Source of the DNA: Spirochaetota bacterium
GTDB lineage: Bacteria; Spirochaetota; UBA4802; JAGODF01
Reading direction: 5' to 3'
Assembly (NCBI GenBank): GCA_029974015.1
Contig: JARKUF010000002.1
Span: forward strand, 124,001-188,000
Length of the DNA stretch: 64,000 nt
Position numbers and translations under genes: made by a program. The number at the start of each line of letters is the position of its first letter. The stretch's first letter is position 1. Positions 8,400 to 16,299 of the stretch are shown in pieces. The notes under the pieces are model-generated. The model saw only the letters and a program-made list of their open reading frames with translations. It was not told where the DNA came from and did no database searches.

Positions 8400-9517
8400 T
8401 GACCCTTCGCCGGACAATATACGTCGCAGTTGCCGTCGTGCTCATCCTGATACTGTATTTCTGGATAAAAAGCTGCAGCAGAAACGTACATGCCGTCTAC
8501 CGTTACGAGGAGGTCGCCGCGGGGGACGTGCAGAAATCGATATCGGTGACCGGCAAGCTCGAGGTGTACGAGCCAAACCTTGTGCTCAGCAGGATTGGGG
8601 GCATTGTGAACAATGTATTCACCGACTTCAACAAGCATGTCACCCGGGGACAACTTCTGGCGGTGATCGATGCGACTGACATAGAGCATAAGATACTACG
8701 CGCGGAAAGCCAGTACGAAAGGGCGAAGCTGGACCTCGAGGAGGTGCGGCGCAATCTTGAGGGGAAAAACGAACTATTAAAAGAAAAACTGATCTCGCGG
8801 CGGGAGATGGAAGTTGCGGAGCTTTCGTATCAGAAGGTGCTGACCCAGTACCGCCAGTTGAAACTCGAATACGAGATCGCCCTGAAGGAGCGAGGTTTTT
8901 CGCGGATCACGTCCCCCGTATCCGGAGTGGTGATTTCCCGGGAAGTTGAGCCAAGGGGCGTGTACTCCGCGGGCAAGGTGTTTTTTATCATTGCCGAAAG
9001 CCTGTCAAGAATGCGACTCATTATCAATGTGGACGAGTCGGACATCGGAAACATCGAAAACGGACAGGAAGTTTCCTTTACGGTGAGCGCATATCCCGAG
9101 ACCAGGTTCAAGGGCGCCATCAGCCAGGTCAGGATAAATCCCATTGTCCAGGGGGCCGTGGTAACCTACCAGTCCGTGGTGATTTGTAAAAATGATGATT
9201 TACTCCTCAAACCCGGCATGACTGCCACGGCAACGATCCTGGTGGGGAACAGGAAGAACGTCCTGCGTGTGCCCAACCAGTCCTTCATCGTTTCCCCGGT
9301 GAAGGCGGAGGAGGTTCCCGGAAAGAAGTTTTTGTGGAAAAAGCAGAGGGGGCTCATGGATGAAATCCCCTTAACCCGCGTCGAGGTCACGACGGGCCTG
9401 GTGGGTGACCAGTATACGGAAATCACCGGGGGAGGTATTAAAGCCGGGGACAGCGTCCTGGTGGGGATACAGAAGCATTTCGAGACCAAGGACGAGCTTT
9501 CAGGGTATGGCAAGTAA
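8387..9517 (+). CDS. Periplasmic adaptor (HlyD/MacA-type membrane-fusion protein)
   Basis: The 376-residue protein has one N-terminal membrane helix (YVAVAVVLILILYFWI). It then shows a lipoyl/barrel-sandwich half motif (SISVTGKLEVYEPNLVLSRI), a coiled-coil hairpin (about residues 100-165) and a second half motif ending ITSPVSGVVISREVEPRG. A beta-barrel domain with SDIGNIENGQEVSF and a membrane-proximal domain follow. A GAGGAG site lies 6 bases before ATG 8387; an ATG at 8399 overlapping the TolC stop is the alternative. It should connect the ABC permease to the TolC-like channel. Confidence 0.88.
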   Translation: MQKIMTLRRTIYVAVAVVLILILYFWIKSCSRNVHAVYRYEEVAAGDVQKSISVTGKLEVYEPNLVLSRIGGIVNNVFTDFNKHVTRGQLLAVIDATDIEHKILRAESQYERAKLDLEEVRRNLEGKNELLKEKLISRREMEVAELSYQKVLTQYRQLKLEYEIALKERGFSRITSPVSGVVISREVEPRGVYSAGKVFFIIAESLSRMRLIINVDESDIGNIENGQEVSFTVSAYPETRFKGAISQVRINPIVQGAVVTYQSVVICKNDDLLLKPGMTATATILVGNRKNVLRVPNQSFIVSPVKAEEVPGKKFLWKKQRGLMDEIPLTRVEVTTGLVGDQYTEITGGGIKAGDSVLVGIQKHFETKDELSGYGK

Positions 9518-10247
9518 CATTATCGATATTCTCGAGCTTGTCAAGGTCTACAAGCTGAGTGATGAAGTGAGCGTCAGGGCCCTCAAGGGGGTGTCCCTCA
9601 GCGTGGACCGGGGGGAATTTCTATCCATCATGGGAGCTTCCGGATCCGGGAAGTCCACCTTTATGAACATCCTCGGGTTCCTCGACACTCCCACTTCGGG
9701 AAGGTATGTTCTTGACGGTATCGACGGGAGTTCACTATCATCCAACGAGAAGGCCGAAATCAGGAACAGGAAAATAGGTTTCGTGTTTCAGGGGTTCAAT
9801 CTCCTGTCGAGGACATCGGCCCTGGAAAACGTGGAGCTTCCCCTGATGTACAAAGGAGGCGTAACCGTGAGGGAGATGCGTGAGAAGGCCAGGAGCCTGC
9901 TCTCAATGGTAGGCCTCGGGGGAAGGGAGCATCATCATCCCAACAAGCTTTCGGGGGGAGAGCAGCAGCGCGTGGCGATAGCCCGTTCCCTGATAAACGA
10001 TCCCGCCATCATTTTAGCAGATGAACCCACGGGTAATCTCGATACGAAAAATTCGAACGAGATCATGGATATCTTCACCCGGCTAAACAGGGAAACCGGA
10101 ATCACGATGATACTCGTGACCCACGAACCCGATATTGCGCAATATTCCGACAGAAAAATCGTATTCCGGGACGGACTGATCATCGAAGACGGGCCAATAC
10201 GCAAAAAGGCCTTTAAAACCGGCGTTGTAAAAGCGAGGAAGGGATGA
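9507..10247 (+). CDS. ABC transporter ATPase (MacB/LolD type)
   Basis: The 246-residue nucleotide-binding subunit has Walker A GASGSGKST, Q-loop FVFQGFNLL, signature LSGGEQQRVAIARSL, Walker B IILADEPTGNLD and a switch histidine in VTHEPDIAQ. These are typical of the LolD/MacB group that serves mechanotransmission exporters. The chosen ATG overlaps the end of the adaptor gene by 11 bases. An ORF start 102 bases further upstream would add a non-homologous stretch read out of frame with the adaptor. The permease starts at an ATGA overlap, so the genes are translationally coupled. Confidence 0.92.
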   Translation: MASNIIDILELVKVYKLSDEVSVRALKGVSLSVDRGEFLSIMGASGSGKSTFMNILGFLDTPTSGRYVLDGIDGSSLSSNEKAEIRNRKIGFVFQGFNLLSRTSALENVELPLMYKGGVTVREMREKARSLLSMVGLGGREHHHPNKLSGGEQQRVAIARSLINDPAIILADEPTGNLDTKNSNEIMDIFTRLNRETGITMILVTHEPDIAQYSDRKIVFRDGLIIEDGPIRKKAFKTGVVKARKG

Positions 10248-11422
10248 ATTTTAAAAACTCCTTCCTCACTGCGGTCCGGGCCATCAACAAAAACAAGATG
10301 CGTTCCTCCCTCACCAGCGTGGGCATCATTATCGGCGTATCGTCGGTGATCATCATGGTGGGCATGGGGAACAGCGCCCGCGTGGCCGTGCGCGACAGGA
10401 TCACCACCTTCGGGTCCAACGCCATGTCCGTCTACCAGTCGAAGAAGCCCCTGGTGGACCGCGATTTAGAAAACCTCCGGCGCCTATACCTGGTGAAGTA
10501 CATAACCCCCATTGTTTACGATTCCTACGTTCCCACGGTGTTTCAGGGCAAAAACATGCTGAGCCGCATCTATGGCGTAAACAACGATTTCTTTCAGATC
10601 AAGGAATGGGTCCTGCAGAGCGGACGCTATTTTACGGAGCTCGAAATCCTTTCCATCGGGAAAGTCGTAATTATCGGCACTACGGTGAGCCAGGAGCTTT
10701 TCGGCAATGTGAACCCCATCGGCCGGACCATCCTGATCCGCAATGTGCCGTTTCAGGTGATAGGGGTCCTTACGGAGCAAGGTTCCTCCTTCTCCGGCCG
10801 AGATTACGACAATGTACTGATAATGCCGTTTACCACGGCGGCCACAAGAATGCAAAACCAGAATTTTTACGACGAAATATACATCGCCGCATACTCCGAA
10901 GACCTCATCCCAGAAACGGCGGACGCCGTCCGCCTGTATTTAAGGCGTGTACATAACATTCCCTGGGGAAGCCCGGACGATTTCAAGATCAAGACCAGCA
11001 AAGAACAGCTCCGCGTCGCCGAGGACATCTCTAAAACCCTCGCTATTCTTCTTGCGGGTATCGCCCTTATCTCCCTCTTCGTGGGAGGGGTGGGAATCAT
11101 GAATATTATGCTGGTTTCGGTGAGCGAACGGACCCGGGAGATCGGCATACGAATGGCCATCGGGGCCAAGAGAAAGGACGTTCTCCTGCAGTTTCTCATA
11201 GAATCAGTGACCCTGAGCTCAGTGGGAGGAGTTGTCGGCATAACACTGGGAATTGGGGTATACTATACTATAATTTTTTTCCTGAAGTGGCCGTTTATCA
11301 TTTCGCCCCTGTCGGTCCTGGTTTCGTTTTTATTCGCCTTTGCCGTGGGGATATTTTTCGGATACTACCCGGCTAAAAAAGCCGCCGACCTTAAGCCTAT
11401 CGACGCGCTCCGGTTCGAATAG
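10244..11422 (+). CDS. ABC transporter permease (MacB-like, FtsX domain)
   Basis: The 392-residue protein has the MacB layout: one N-terminal membrane helix (SVGIIIGVSSVIIMVGMGNSA), a periplasmic MacB_PCD domain (about residues 50-250) and a C-terminal FtsX block of three helices. That block includes the family sequence GIMNIMLVSVSERTREIGIR followed by a conserved MAIGAKRKDV. The ATG overlaps the ATPase stop. With its partners it predicts extrusion of a periplasmic substrate (peptide, lipid, siderophore or toxin), but the sequence does not say which. Confidence 0.9.
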   Translation: MNFKNSFLTAVRAINKNKMRSSLTSVGIIIGVSSVIIMVGMGNSARVAVRDRITTFGSNAMSVYQSKKPLVDRDLENLRRLYLVKYITPIVYDSYVPTVFQGKNMLSRIYGVNNDFFQIKEWVLQSGRYFTELEILSIGKVVIIGTTVSQELFGNVNPIGRTILIRNVPFQVIGVLTEQGSSFSGRDYDNVLIMPFTTAATRMQNQNFYDEIYIAAYSEDLIPETADAVRLYLRRVHNIPWGSPDDFKIKTSKEQLRVAEDISKTLAILLAGIALISLFVGGVGIMNIMLVSVSERTREIGIRMAIGAKRKDVLLQFLIESVTLSSVGGVVGITLGIGVYYTIIFFLKWPFIISPLSVLVSFLFAFAVGIFFGYYPAKKAADLKPIDALRFE

Positions 11423-11791
11423 GCGTATATTTCATCCTCTCATTTTCACCCTCCGCCACATTTTTTGGCATTAGGGAATCCCTTCCGAGCAGTCACAAAA
11501 ATTAGTTTTCCCGCCCGCCTTCGGCGGGCGGGAAAACTAATTGTTAGAGGTTGCAAGCCAATCCCCATTTTTGCCCTTTTTAATCGTAAAAAAATTAAGG
11601 TAAAATAGGAAAAATATTAATAATAACCATAAAGACATAATCCACAGAATACCGATATTAGTAGTACAATACAAACAGAACAATCCTTTCCTGTTGTACA
11701 TCAAAACTGGTAAGTCGAACAAGGGGCAATTTCAGAGCATATCCGCCGCCGTCGGTTCTGGCGGGTATGTCGGCTTTCAAGGAGAAAAGCG
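11423..11791. other. Intergenic region with one partial repeat
   Basis: About 370 bases between the ABC permease and the Xer gene. It contains the partial dispersed element at 11489-11554 and AT-rich sequence. No credible gene, RNA or clear promoter was seen. AAGGAG at 11779-11784 is the ribosome-binding site for the next gene. Confidence 0.6.
11489..11554 (-). repeat. Partial dispersed element (hairpin half only)
   Basis: GCAGTCACAAAAATTAG leads into the perfect GC hairpin and ends TTAGAGGTTGC. Only the hairpin half of the 120-bp family is present. The left end resembles the 16-bp terminal repeat seen at 6115. Confidence 0.75.
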
Positions 11792-12685
11792 GTGAAAGAG
11801 ATACAGGCAATCAAGCGATTCAAGCGTTTTTTGCAGATCGAGAAAGGGTTGTCGCCCAATTCGATTTATTCCTACACATACGATTTAAAGAAATTCAGCG
11901 ATTTTCTCTCCAGGGACAACAAGGACATCCTTTCGGCGACCCAGGAGGACATAGTAAAGTTCCTCAAATTCGAGAAAAATAAAAAGCACAATTCTTCACG
12001 CACCCTCGCGAGGTCCCTGGCGGCAATCCGCCAGTTTTACAATTTTATCTCCGACACTGTGGGAAACATCGAGAATCCCACGAACAAGATCGAAACCCCG
12101 TCGGTAAAGAAGACCCTCCCGGATTTTCTCACCACGGCGGAGGTTACCGACCTTTTCAATTCGATATCGGAGAACGATATTTTTGAACTTCGGGACAAGG
12201 CGATTTTTGAACTCCTCTATTCCTGCGGATTGAGGATTTCCGAGGCTGTGGAATTGAAACTCAATGACGTCGATTTTGACAACCGGTTCATATCTGTCAT
12301 GGGAAAGGGGGACAGGGAAAGGATCGTACCCATCGGCGGGGAGGCAGTGCGGCTCATGAAGCTTTACTGTGGAAGCTCCCGCCCGCAGATAATCGGAGGG
12401 CGTAGCAGCGAATTTCTCTTCATCAGCAAGAAGGCCTTGAAGCTGAACAGAAAATCCGTGTGGCGTCTGCTCAAAGGATATGTGGAAAGGACGAAAATAG
12501 GGAAAAATATAACGCCCCACACCCTCCGGCACTCCTTCGCGACCCACATGCTGGAAAACGGCGCGGACCTTCGTTCGGTCCAGGAGCTCCTGGGGCATGT
12601 CGATATATCTACCACGCAGATTTATACGCACCTGGCCCAGAAGCAGTTGAAGGAAATCCACAAAAAATTCCATCCGAAGGGCTGA
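11792..12685 (+). CDS. xerD: Site-specific tyrosine recombinase XerC/XerD
   Basis: The 297-residue protein starts at a GTG 7 bases after AAGGAG. The N-terminal SAM-like DNA-binding domain (1-90) is followed by the catalytic domain. Its catalytic residues are Arg in CGLRISEAVEL, Lys in GKGDRERIVP, His-x-x-Arg in HTLRHSFATHML, His in LLGHVDISTTQ and Tyr in IYTHL. Length and motifs fit the chromosome-dimer resolvases that act at dif. ENGADLR favours XerD, but XerC cannot be excluded. No element boundaries, attachment sites or phage genes are near, so it is taken as a housekeeping gene and not as an integrase. It heads a tight three-gene group with the SpoIID-like gene and queA. Confidence 0.88.
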   Translation: MKEIQAIKRFKRFLQIEKGLSPNSIYSYTYDLKKFSDFLSRDNKDILSATQEDIVKFLKFEKNKKHNSSRTLARSLAAIRQFYNFISDTVGNIENPTNKIETPSVKKTLPDFLTTAEVTDLFNSISENDIFELRDKAIFELLYSCGLRISEAVELKLNDVDFDNRFISVMGKGDRERIVPIGGEAVRLMKLYCGSSRPQIIGGRSSEFLFISKKALKLNRKSVWRLLKGYVERTKIGKNITPHTLRHSFATHMLENGADLRSVQELLGHVDISTTQIYTHLAQKQLKEIHKKFHPKG

Positions 12686-12687
12686 GA

Positions 12688-13917
12688 ATGGGGTATCCAG
12701 GGCGCACCCGGTTTTTCCGTCCATGGGCGATATCTGCATGCTGCCTCGCCGTGGCCATACTCGCCGTTTCCTGTACGCCCTCCGACAGGTATCTTATCAG
12801 GAGGCAGGACAGGCTTTCCGCCGAAACGAGGTATGTCCGTGTCCTGGTGGGGAAATTCCGAGACGAAGTGGTCATAACCTCCGGCGAAAAGATCAAGGTG
12901 ACCGATAGAAAATCGGAGCGTTTCAGTTTTATAGACCCGGGGAAGAAAGTCGGCTTCAGGGCGGAATCGTTGAAAAGTCCCCTGGAAGTGGAGTCGTGGA
13001 ACTCTCCCCTGGCAGTGAACGGGAAAAGATACCGCGGCGCCGTAGAGCTTCACAATGTTACGGGAATGGTGTACGTCATCAATAACGTGAAGCTCGATGA
13101 TTATCTCCTGGGGGTAGTGCCGAGCGAAATGCCGGCCGGATGGCCCCTGGAAGCGATGAAGTCCCAGGCCGTGGCGGCCAGGACCTACGCCTATTATCAT
13201 ATCCTGAAACAGAAAAACCAGCTTTACGATTTGGACGCAACTACGAGCAGTCAGGTGTATGGCGGAGTAGATGCGGAAAAGGAGAGCGGCACCCGGGCCG
13301 TAGCATCCACCTCCGGCGAGATCATCACCTATCAGCGAATGCCGATCCTTTCTTACTTTCATTCCACCTGCGGCGGGAAAACCGTCGACGCCAGGCATGT
13401 GTGGCAGAATTCCGATTTTCCATATCTGGATTCGGTTCAGTGCCCCTATTGTTCAGAATCGCCGAAGTATTCCTGGGAGTATCGCCTTGGAATCAACGAA
13501 ATAAAGGCGGCCCTGCGTCGGGAGTACCCGGAGGTGAGGACAATACAGGGAATTTCCTTAAAGAAGCTTCAGGGTCGGGTGACCAATGTCGTCGTCCGCC
13601 ACGGGGGCGGTATCGTTCGTCTGACAGGGAACCAGTTTCGTCTCATGGTGTCGCCCTACAAGGTGAAGAGCCTTTTCTTCAGTGCCGAGAAAAGCGGAAA
13701 GGCCCTGCTCCTCAAAGGGAAGGGATGGGGGCATGGCGTGGGACTTTGCCAGTACGGGGCTAAGGGCATGGCGGAAAAAGGCCATAAACACAGGGACATC
13801 CTCAAATTTTACTACAGTGGAGTGGAAATTATTAATATTGACGGAAAAGGGCAGAGGGAACCTTCTTTTTCCAGAGAGGTTGCCCGCAGGACGGCGCGGC
13901 CCGATTCCCATGACTGA
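12688..13917 (+). CDS. SpoIID/LytB-domain lipoprotein (peptidoglycan-acting)
   Basis: Starting at the ATG two bases after the Xer stop gives a 409-residue protein with a lipoprotein signal (SACCLAVAILAVSC, lipobox LAVSC). An extension to 12460 would only read through the Xer gene. The SpoIID domain spans about residues 110-400. It shows DDYLLGVVPSEMPAGWPLEA, then SQAVAARTYAYYH, a C-G-G and paired-Cys segment (STCGGKT, CPYCSES), and the C-terminal GKGWGHGVGLCQYGAKGMA. SpoIID of Bacillus is a lytic transglycosylase acting on denuded glycan. Gram-negative relatives are thought to remodel septal or envelope peptidoglycan, so no sporulation is implied. The stop overlaps queA by 8 bases. Confidence 0.85.
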   Translation: MGYPGRTRFFRPWAISACCLAVAILAVSCTPSDRYLIRRQDRLSAETRYVRVLVGKFRDEVVITSGEKIKVTDRKSERFSFIDPGKKVGFRAESLKSPLEVESWNSPLAVNGKRYRGAVELHNVTGMVYVINNVKLDDYLLGVVPSEMPAGWPLEAMKSQAVAARTYAYYHILKQKNQLYDLDATTSSQVYGGVDAEKESGTRAVASTSGEIITYQRMPILSYFHSTCGGKTVDARHVWQNSDFPYLDSVQCPYCSESPKYSWEYRLGINEIKAALRREYPEVRTIQGISLKKLQGRVTNVVVRHGGGIVRLTGNQFRLMVSPYKVKSLFFSAEKSGKALLLKGKGWGHGVGLCQYGAKGMAEKGHKHRDILKFYYSGVEIINIDGKGQREPSFSREVARRTARPDSHD

Positions 13918-14956
13918 ACGGTCCTACACCCTTACAGATTTCCATTTCGACCTTCCTGAAAACCTTATTGCGCAGTATCCCGCCGCGAAACGTGAAAAAT
14001 CGCGCCTTTTCATCATCGACAATGGAGGGGAGTTCAGGCACGAGATGTTCGACGGCATTTCCGGATATGTACGGCCCGGCGACCTTCTCGTTGTGAACAA
14101 CGCCCGGGTCATACCGGCCAGGCTCGCATTCCGGCGGGCCACGTCGGGTCTGGTGGAAATCGTACTTGTCCGAAGGCTCGGCGTTGATGAGTGGCTTGCG
14201 CTGACAAACCGGAGCTCCCGGCTTAAAACCTGCGAGGTCCTCACCGCCGCCGCCGAAGGCGATATCGCAATCACCATCGGTGAGAGGGAGGGGGATTTTT
14301 TTCGCATTACCACCTCGCGTGAATTTACGGAGGAGCTTCTTAAAAAAATTGGTGTTCTGCCACTCCCTCCTTATATTCGCCGCAGCTTCGAGGAAAGCGA
14401 CCGTGACCGGTACCAGACCGTATACGCATCGAAGCCGGGGGCCGCGGCTGCGCCCACGGCGGGCCTTCATTTCACGAAGGACATCATCGCGACGCTGCAA
14501 AAGTCGGGAATTCGGTTTGCCGAGGTGACGCTGGACGTTTCCTGGGGGACTTTCAGCCCTGTGAGGGAGGATGACCCGGCGAACCACAGGATGCACAGTG
14601 AAAGATACGAGATGCCTGTAGACTCCGCCCTGATGGTGAATCAAACCCGGAAGGAAGGGGGCAGGGTGATAGCCGTGGGTACCACGGCCCTACGTGTTCT
14701 GGAAAGCACGTTTCGAGGAGGGGAAAACAGGCCGGGGAGAGGCGATACCGATCTCTTCATTTACCCACCGGCGAAGGTCAAGTCGGCTGATTGCCTCCTT
14801 ACAAATTTTCACACCCCCTCCTCGACACTCCTCATGCTGGTTTGTGCCTTTGGAGGATACGAGCTTATCATGAAGGCATACCGTGCGGCGGTAAGGGAAC
14901 GGTATCGTTTCTTTTCCTATGGTGATGCCATGCTCATCTTGAAAAAAAGGGTATGA
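13910..14956 (+). CDS. queA: S-adenosylmethionine:tRNA ribosyltransferase-isomerase QueA
   Basis: The 348-residue protein matches the QueA family along its whole length: YTLTDFHFDLPENLIAQYP at the N terminus, GDLLVVNNARVIPARL, AAPTAGLHFT, EVTLDVSWGTFSPV, and VKSADCLLTNFHTPSSTLLM near the end. QueA transfers the ribosyl part of S-adenosylmethionine to preQ1 in the wobble position of tRNA to make epoxyqueuosine. The tRNA-Tyr with GUA anticodon at 6619-6700 is a typical substrate. The start overlaps the previous gene by 8 bases, and a terminator hairpin follows at 14974. Confidence 0.95.
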   Translation: MTERSYTLTDFHFDLPENLIAQYPAAKREKSRLFIIDNGGEFRHEMFDGISGYVRPGDLLVVNNARVIPARLAFRRATSGLVEIVLVRRLGVDEWLALTNRSSRLKTCEVLTAAAEGDIAITIGEREGDFFRITTSREFTEELLKKIGVLPLPPYIRRSFEESDRDRYQTVYASKPGAAAAPTAGLHFTKDIIATLQKSGIRFAEVTLDVSWGTFSPVREDDPANHRMHSERYEMPVDSALMVNQTRKEGGRVIAVGTTALRVLESTFRGGENRPGRGDTDLFIYPPAKVKSADCLLTNFHTPSSTLLMLVCAFGGYELIMKAYRAAVRERYRFFSYGDAMLILKKRV

Positions 14957-14973
14957 GGTTACCGGACGGTGAC

Positions 14974-15003
14974 AAAAAAGCCCGGCTCTGGTCCGGGCTT
15001 TCT
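14974..15003. terminator. Intrinsic terminator between convergent genes
   Basis: AAAGCCCGG pairs with CCGGGCTTT around a 7-base loop. The run of six A on the left makes a good T-tail for the minus-strand gene at 15014, and the plus-strand tail after queA is weaker. Confidence 0.75.
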
Positions 15004-15013
15004 CTGGATGGGA

Positions 15014-15196
15014 TCAGTGGTGTTCCATCTGGCTTGTGGCGGGAGGATAGATTCCTTTGGCCCGGCGATAGACCGCGATGGCGAACCGGACGATACCTGT
15101 GAGGGCCACCCAACTGGCGATGATCGCCCCGATGGAGAAGGTGTGGTGGACCGCGACGTGATATTCGCGAATGATGTCACTTATGAATTTATCCAT
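15014..15196 (-). CDS. Small single-span membrane protein
   Basis: A 60-residue protein, MDKFISDIIREYHVAVHHTF and then a hydrophobic stretch (SIGAIIASWVALTGIVRFAIAV) followed by a basic, His-ending tail. No family is recognised. Support for it being real is the perfect GGAGG site 6 bases before the ATG, a TATAAT box about 65 bases upstream on the same strand, and a good T-tailed terminator just past the stop. Function unknown. Confidence 0.6.
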   Translation of the reverse strand: MDKFISDIIREYHVAVHHTFSIGAIIASWVALTGIVRFAIAVYRRAKGIYPPATSQMEHH

Positions 15197-15262
15197 TAAA
15201 ATCCTCCAGTTTATCGCGGAGCGCCTTTGTTCCGCCGATTTCCATTGACTTCAGAGAGCCAT

Positions 15263-15268
15263 ATTATA
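15263..15268 (-). promoter_or_regulatory. Possible -10 box for the small membrane protein gene
   Basis: A perfect TATAAT on the minus strand, giving a leader of about 60 bases before the start at 15196. No matching -35 was found at the right distance, so confidence is low. Confidence 0.3.
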
Positions 15269-15390
15269 CGCTTTGTATGAATACGATATTGGGCCCCATC
15301 TTCTGTCAATTGAAAATCGGCCCCAGGGGAAAAAAATGAGCAATTGCCCCTGATTCGTGGTATCCTATCAGTATTCGGAGAAAAAGAACT

Positions 15391-15990
15391 GTGAAGAACG
15401 ACATCTACATACATGACCAGGCCCTAATTATCGGCCGGGTTTCCATCGGGCTGTCCTCCTCTGTTCTGCCCAATGCGGTTGTACGGGGGGACCTCGCCGA
15501 CATTGAAATCGGCAGATACTCAAACATCCAGGATAATTGCGTGGTCCACAGCGACATGGGGCATTATGTGAAGGTCGGGGACTTCGTTACCGTAGGACAT
15601 GGGGCCGTCATCCACGGCGCCGACATAGGGGATTGCTGCATCGTGGGGATGTCCTCCGTGGTCATGAACGGATCAAAAATCGGTCGGGGTTCCATCATAG
15701 GGGCCGGAACGCTCATCAAGGAGAAGATGGAGGTGCCGCCCCTTTCCCTTGCCGTTGGAAATCCCGCTGTTATAAAAGAGAACAGATTTAAGGACTGTAT
15801 TGCTCCGCTTGAATCGGCGCTTATATACTATTTCCTGACGCGGTGGTATCTCAAGGGAAAACTTCCCCAGCGTGAGGATGTGCGGAAAATCTACGATTTG
15901 GCCCGCCGGGAAGCCGGGAACTTGGACGGACGCATGGCCTCCGGCGAGGATGTGGCGGAGCTGGCCGAGACGCTTTTACCGATGCCGTGA
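15391..15990 (+). CDS. Gamma-class carbonic anhydrase-like hexapeptide-repeat protein
   Basis: The 199-residue protein has a left-handed beta-helix made of hexapeptide repeats (for example AVVRGDLADIEIGRYSNIQD). The three zinc-ligand histidines of the Cam/CaiE/YrdA group sit in NCVVHSD, TVGHGAV and VIHGADIG. A helical C-terminal tail of about 60 residues is longer than in minimal YrdA proteins. The predicted role is reversible CO2 hydration or a metal-dependent relative; members exist for which activity has not been shown. The GTG start follows GGAG by about ten bases. CO2/bicarbonate handling would fit the formate chemistry later in the window, but they are not linked in an operon. Confidence 0.85.
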   Translation: MKNDIYIHDQALIIGRVSIGLSSSVLPNAVVRGDLADIEIGRYSNIQDNCVVHSDMGHYVKVGDFVTVGHGAVIHGADIGDCCIVGMSSVVMNGSKIGRGSIIGAGTLIKEKMEVPPLSLAVGNPAVIKENRFKDCIAPLESALIYYFLTRWYLKGKLPQREDVRKIYDLARREAGNLDGRMASGEDVAELAETLLPMP

Positions 15991-16091
15991 AAACATGTAC
16001 TCGCAACCGAAAACCCCCTGTCGCTGCGTGGCGTTCAGGCCGTTTGAAGGTCCGCTGGTACGCTTTCCCATACCATTACAGGAGTGAAAGC

Positions 16092-16247
16092 ATGAGGGAC
16101 ATACGTGAAAAATTCATGCTCCTTGACCGCGAGAAATACGACAGGGAGCTTCTGGCGCTGCTGGACCAGATCATCTGGCGCATGGAGGAATTCGATAACC
16201 GTATTCGTGGCAATGACAGGATGATCACGGAGCTCCTCGCGAGGTGA
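16092..16247 (+). CDS. Small charged protein, unknown function
   Basis: A 51-residue protein (MRDIREKFMLLDREKYDREL at the start, then LLALLDQIIWRMEEFDNRI) begins 8 bases after AGGAG. It is rich in alternating acidic and basic residues and is probably a single amphipathic helix or short coiled coil. A longer reading frame from 15987 lacks a ribosome-binding site and overlaps the previous gene. No family recognised. Confidence 0.5.
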   Translation: MRDIREKFMLLDREKYDRELLALLDQIIWRMEEFDNRIRGNDRMITELLAR

Positions 16248-16299
16248 AGGGGGTGCCCTCCCTCATTTCATGAGGGGGCGTGGCTCCTGGAGTGCCGCA

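Noticed and set aside
11537-11722. A 61-codon minus-strand frame in the spacer before the Xer gene
   Set aside because: It is AT-rich with no ribosome-binding site and begins in unrelated spacer sequence; its end overlaps the dispersed element.
11792-12685. Tyrosine recombinase as an integrase marking a mobile element
   Set aside because: It has Xer length and motifs, sits in an operon with SpoIID-like and queA genes, and no attachment sites, phage genes or change in composition are seen.
12688-13917. SpoIID domain as evidence of spore formation
   Set aside because: SpoIID-like lipoproteins occur in many non-sporulating Gram-negative bacteria, and no other sporulation gene is in the window.
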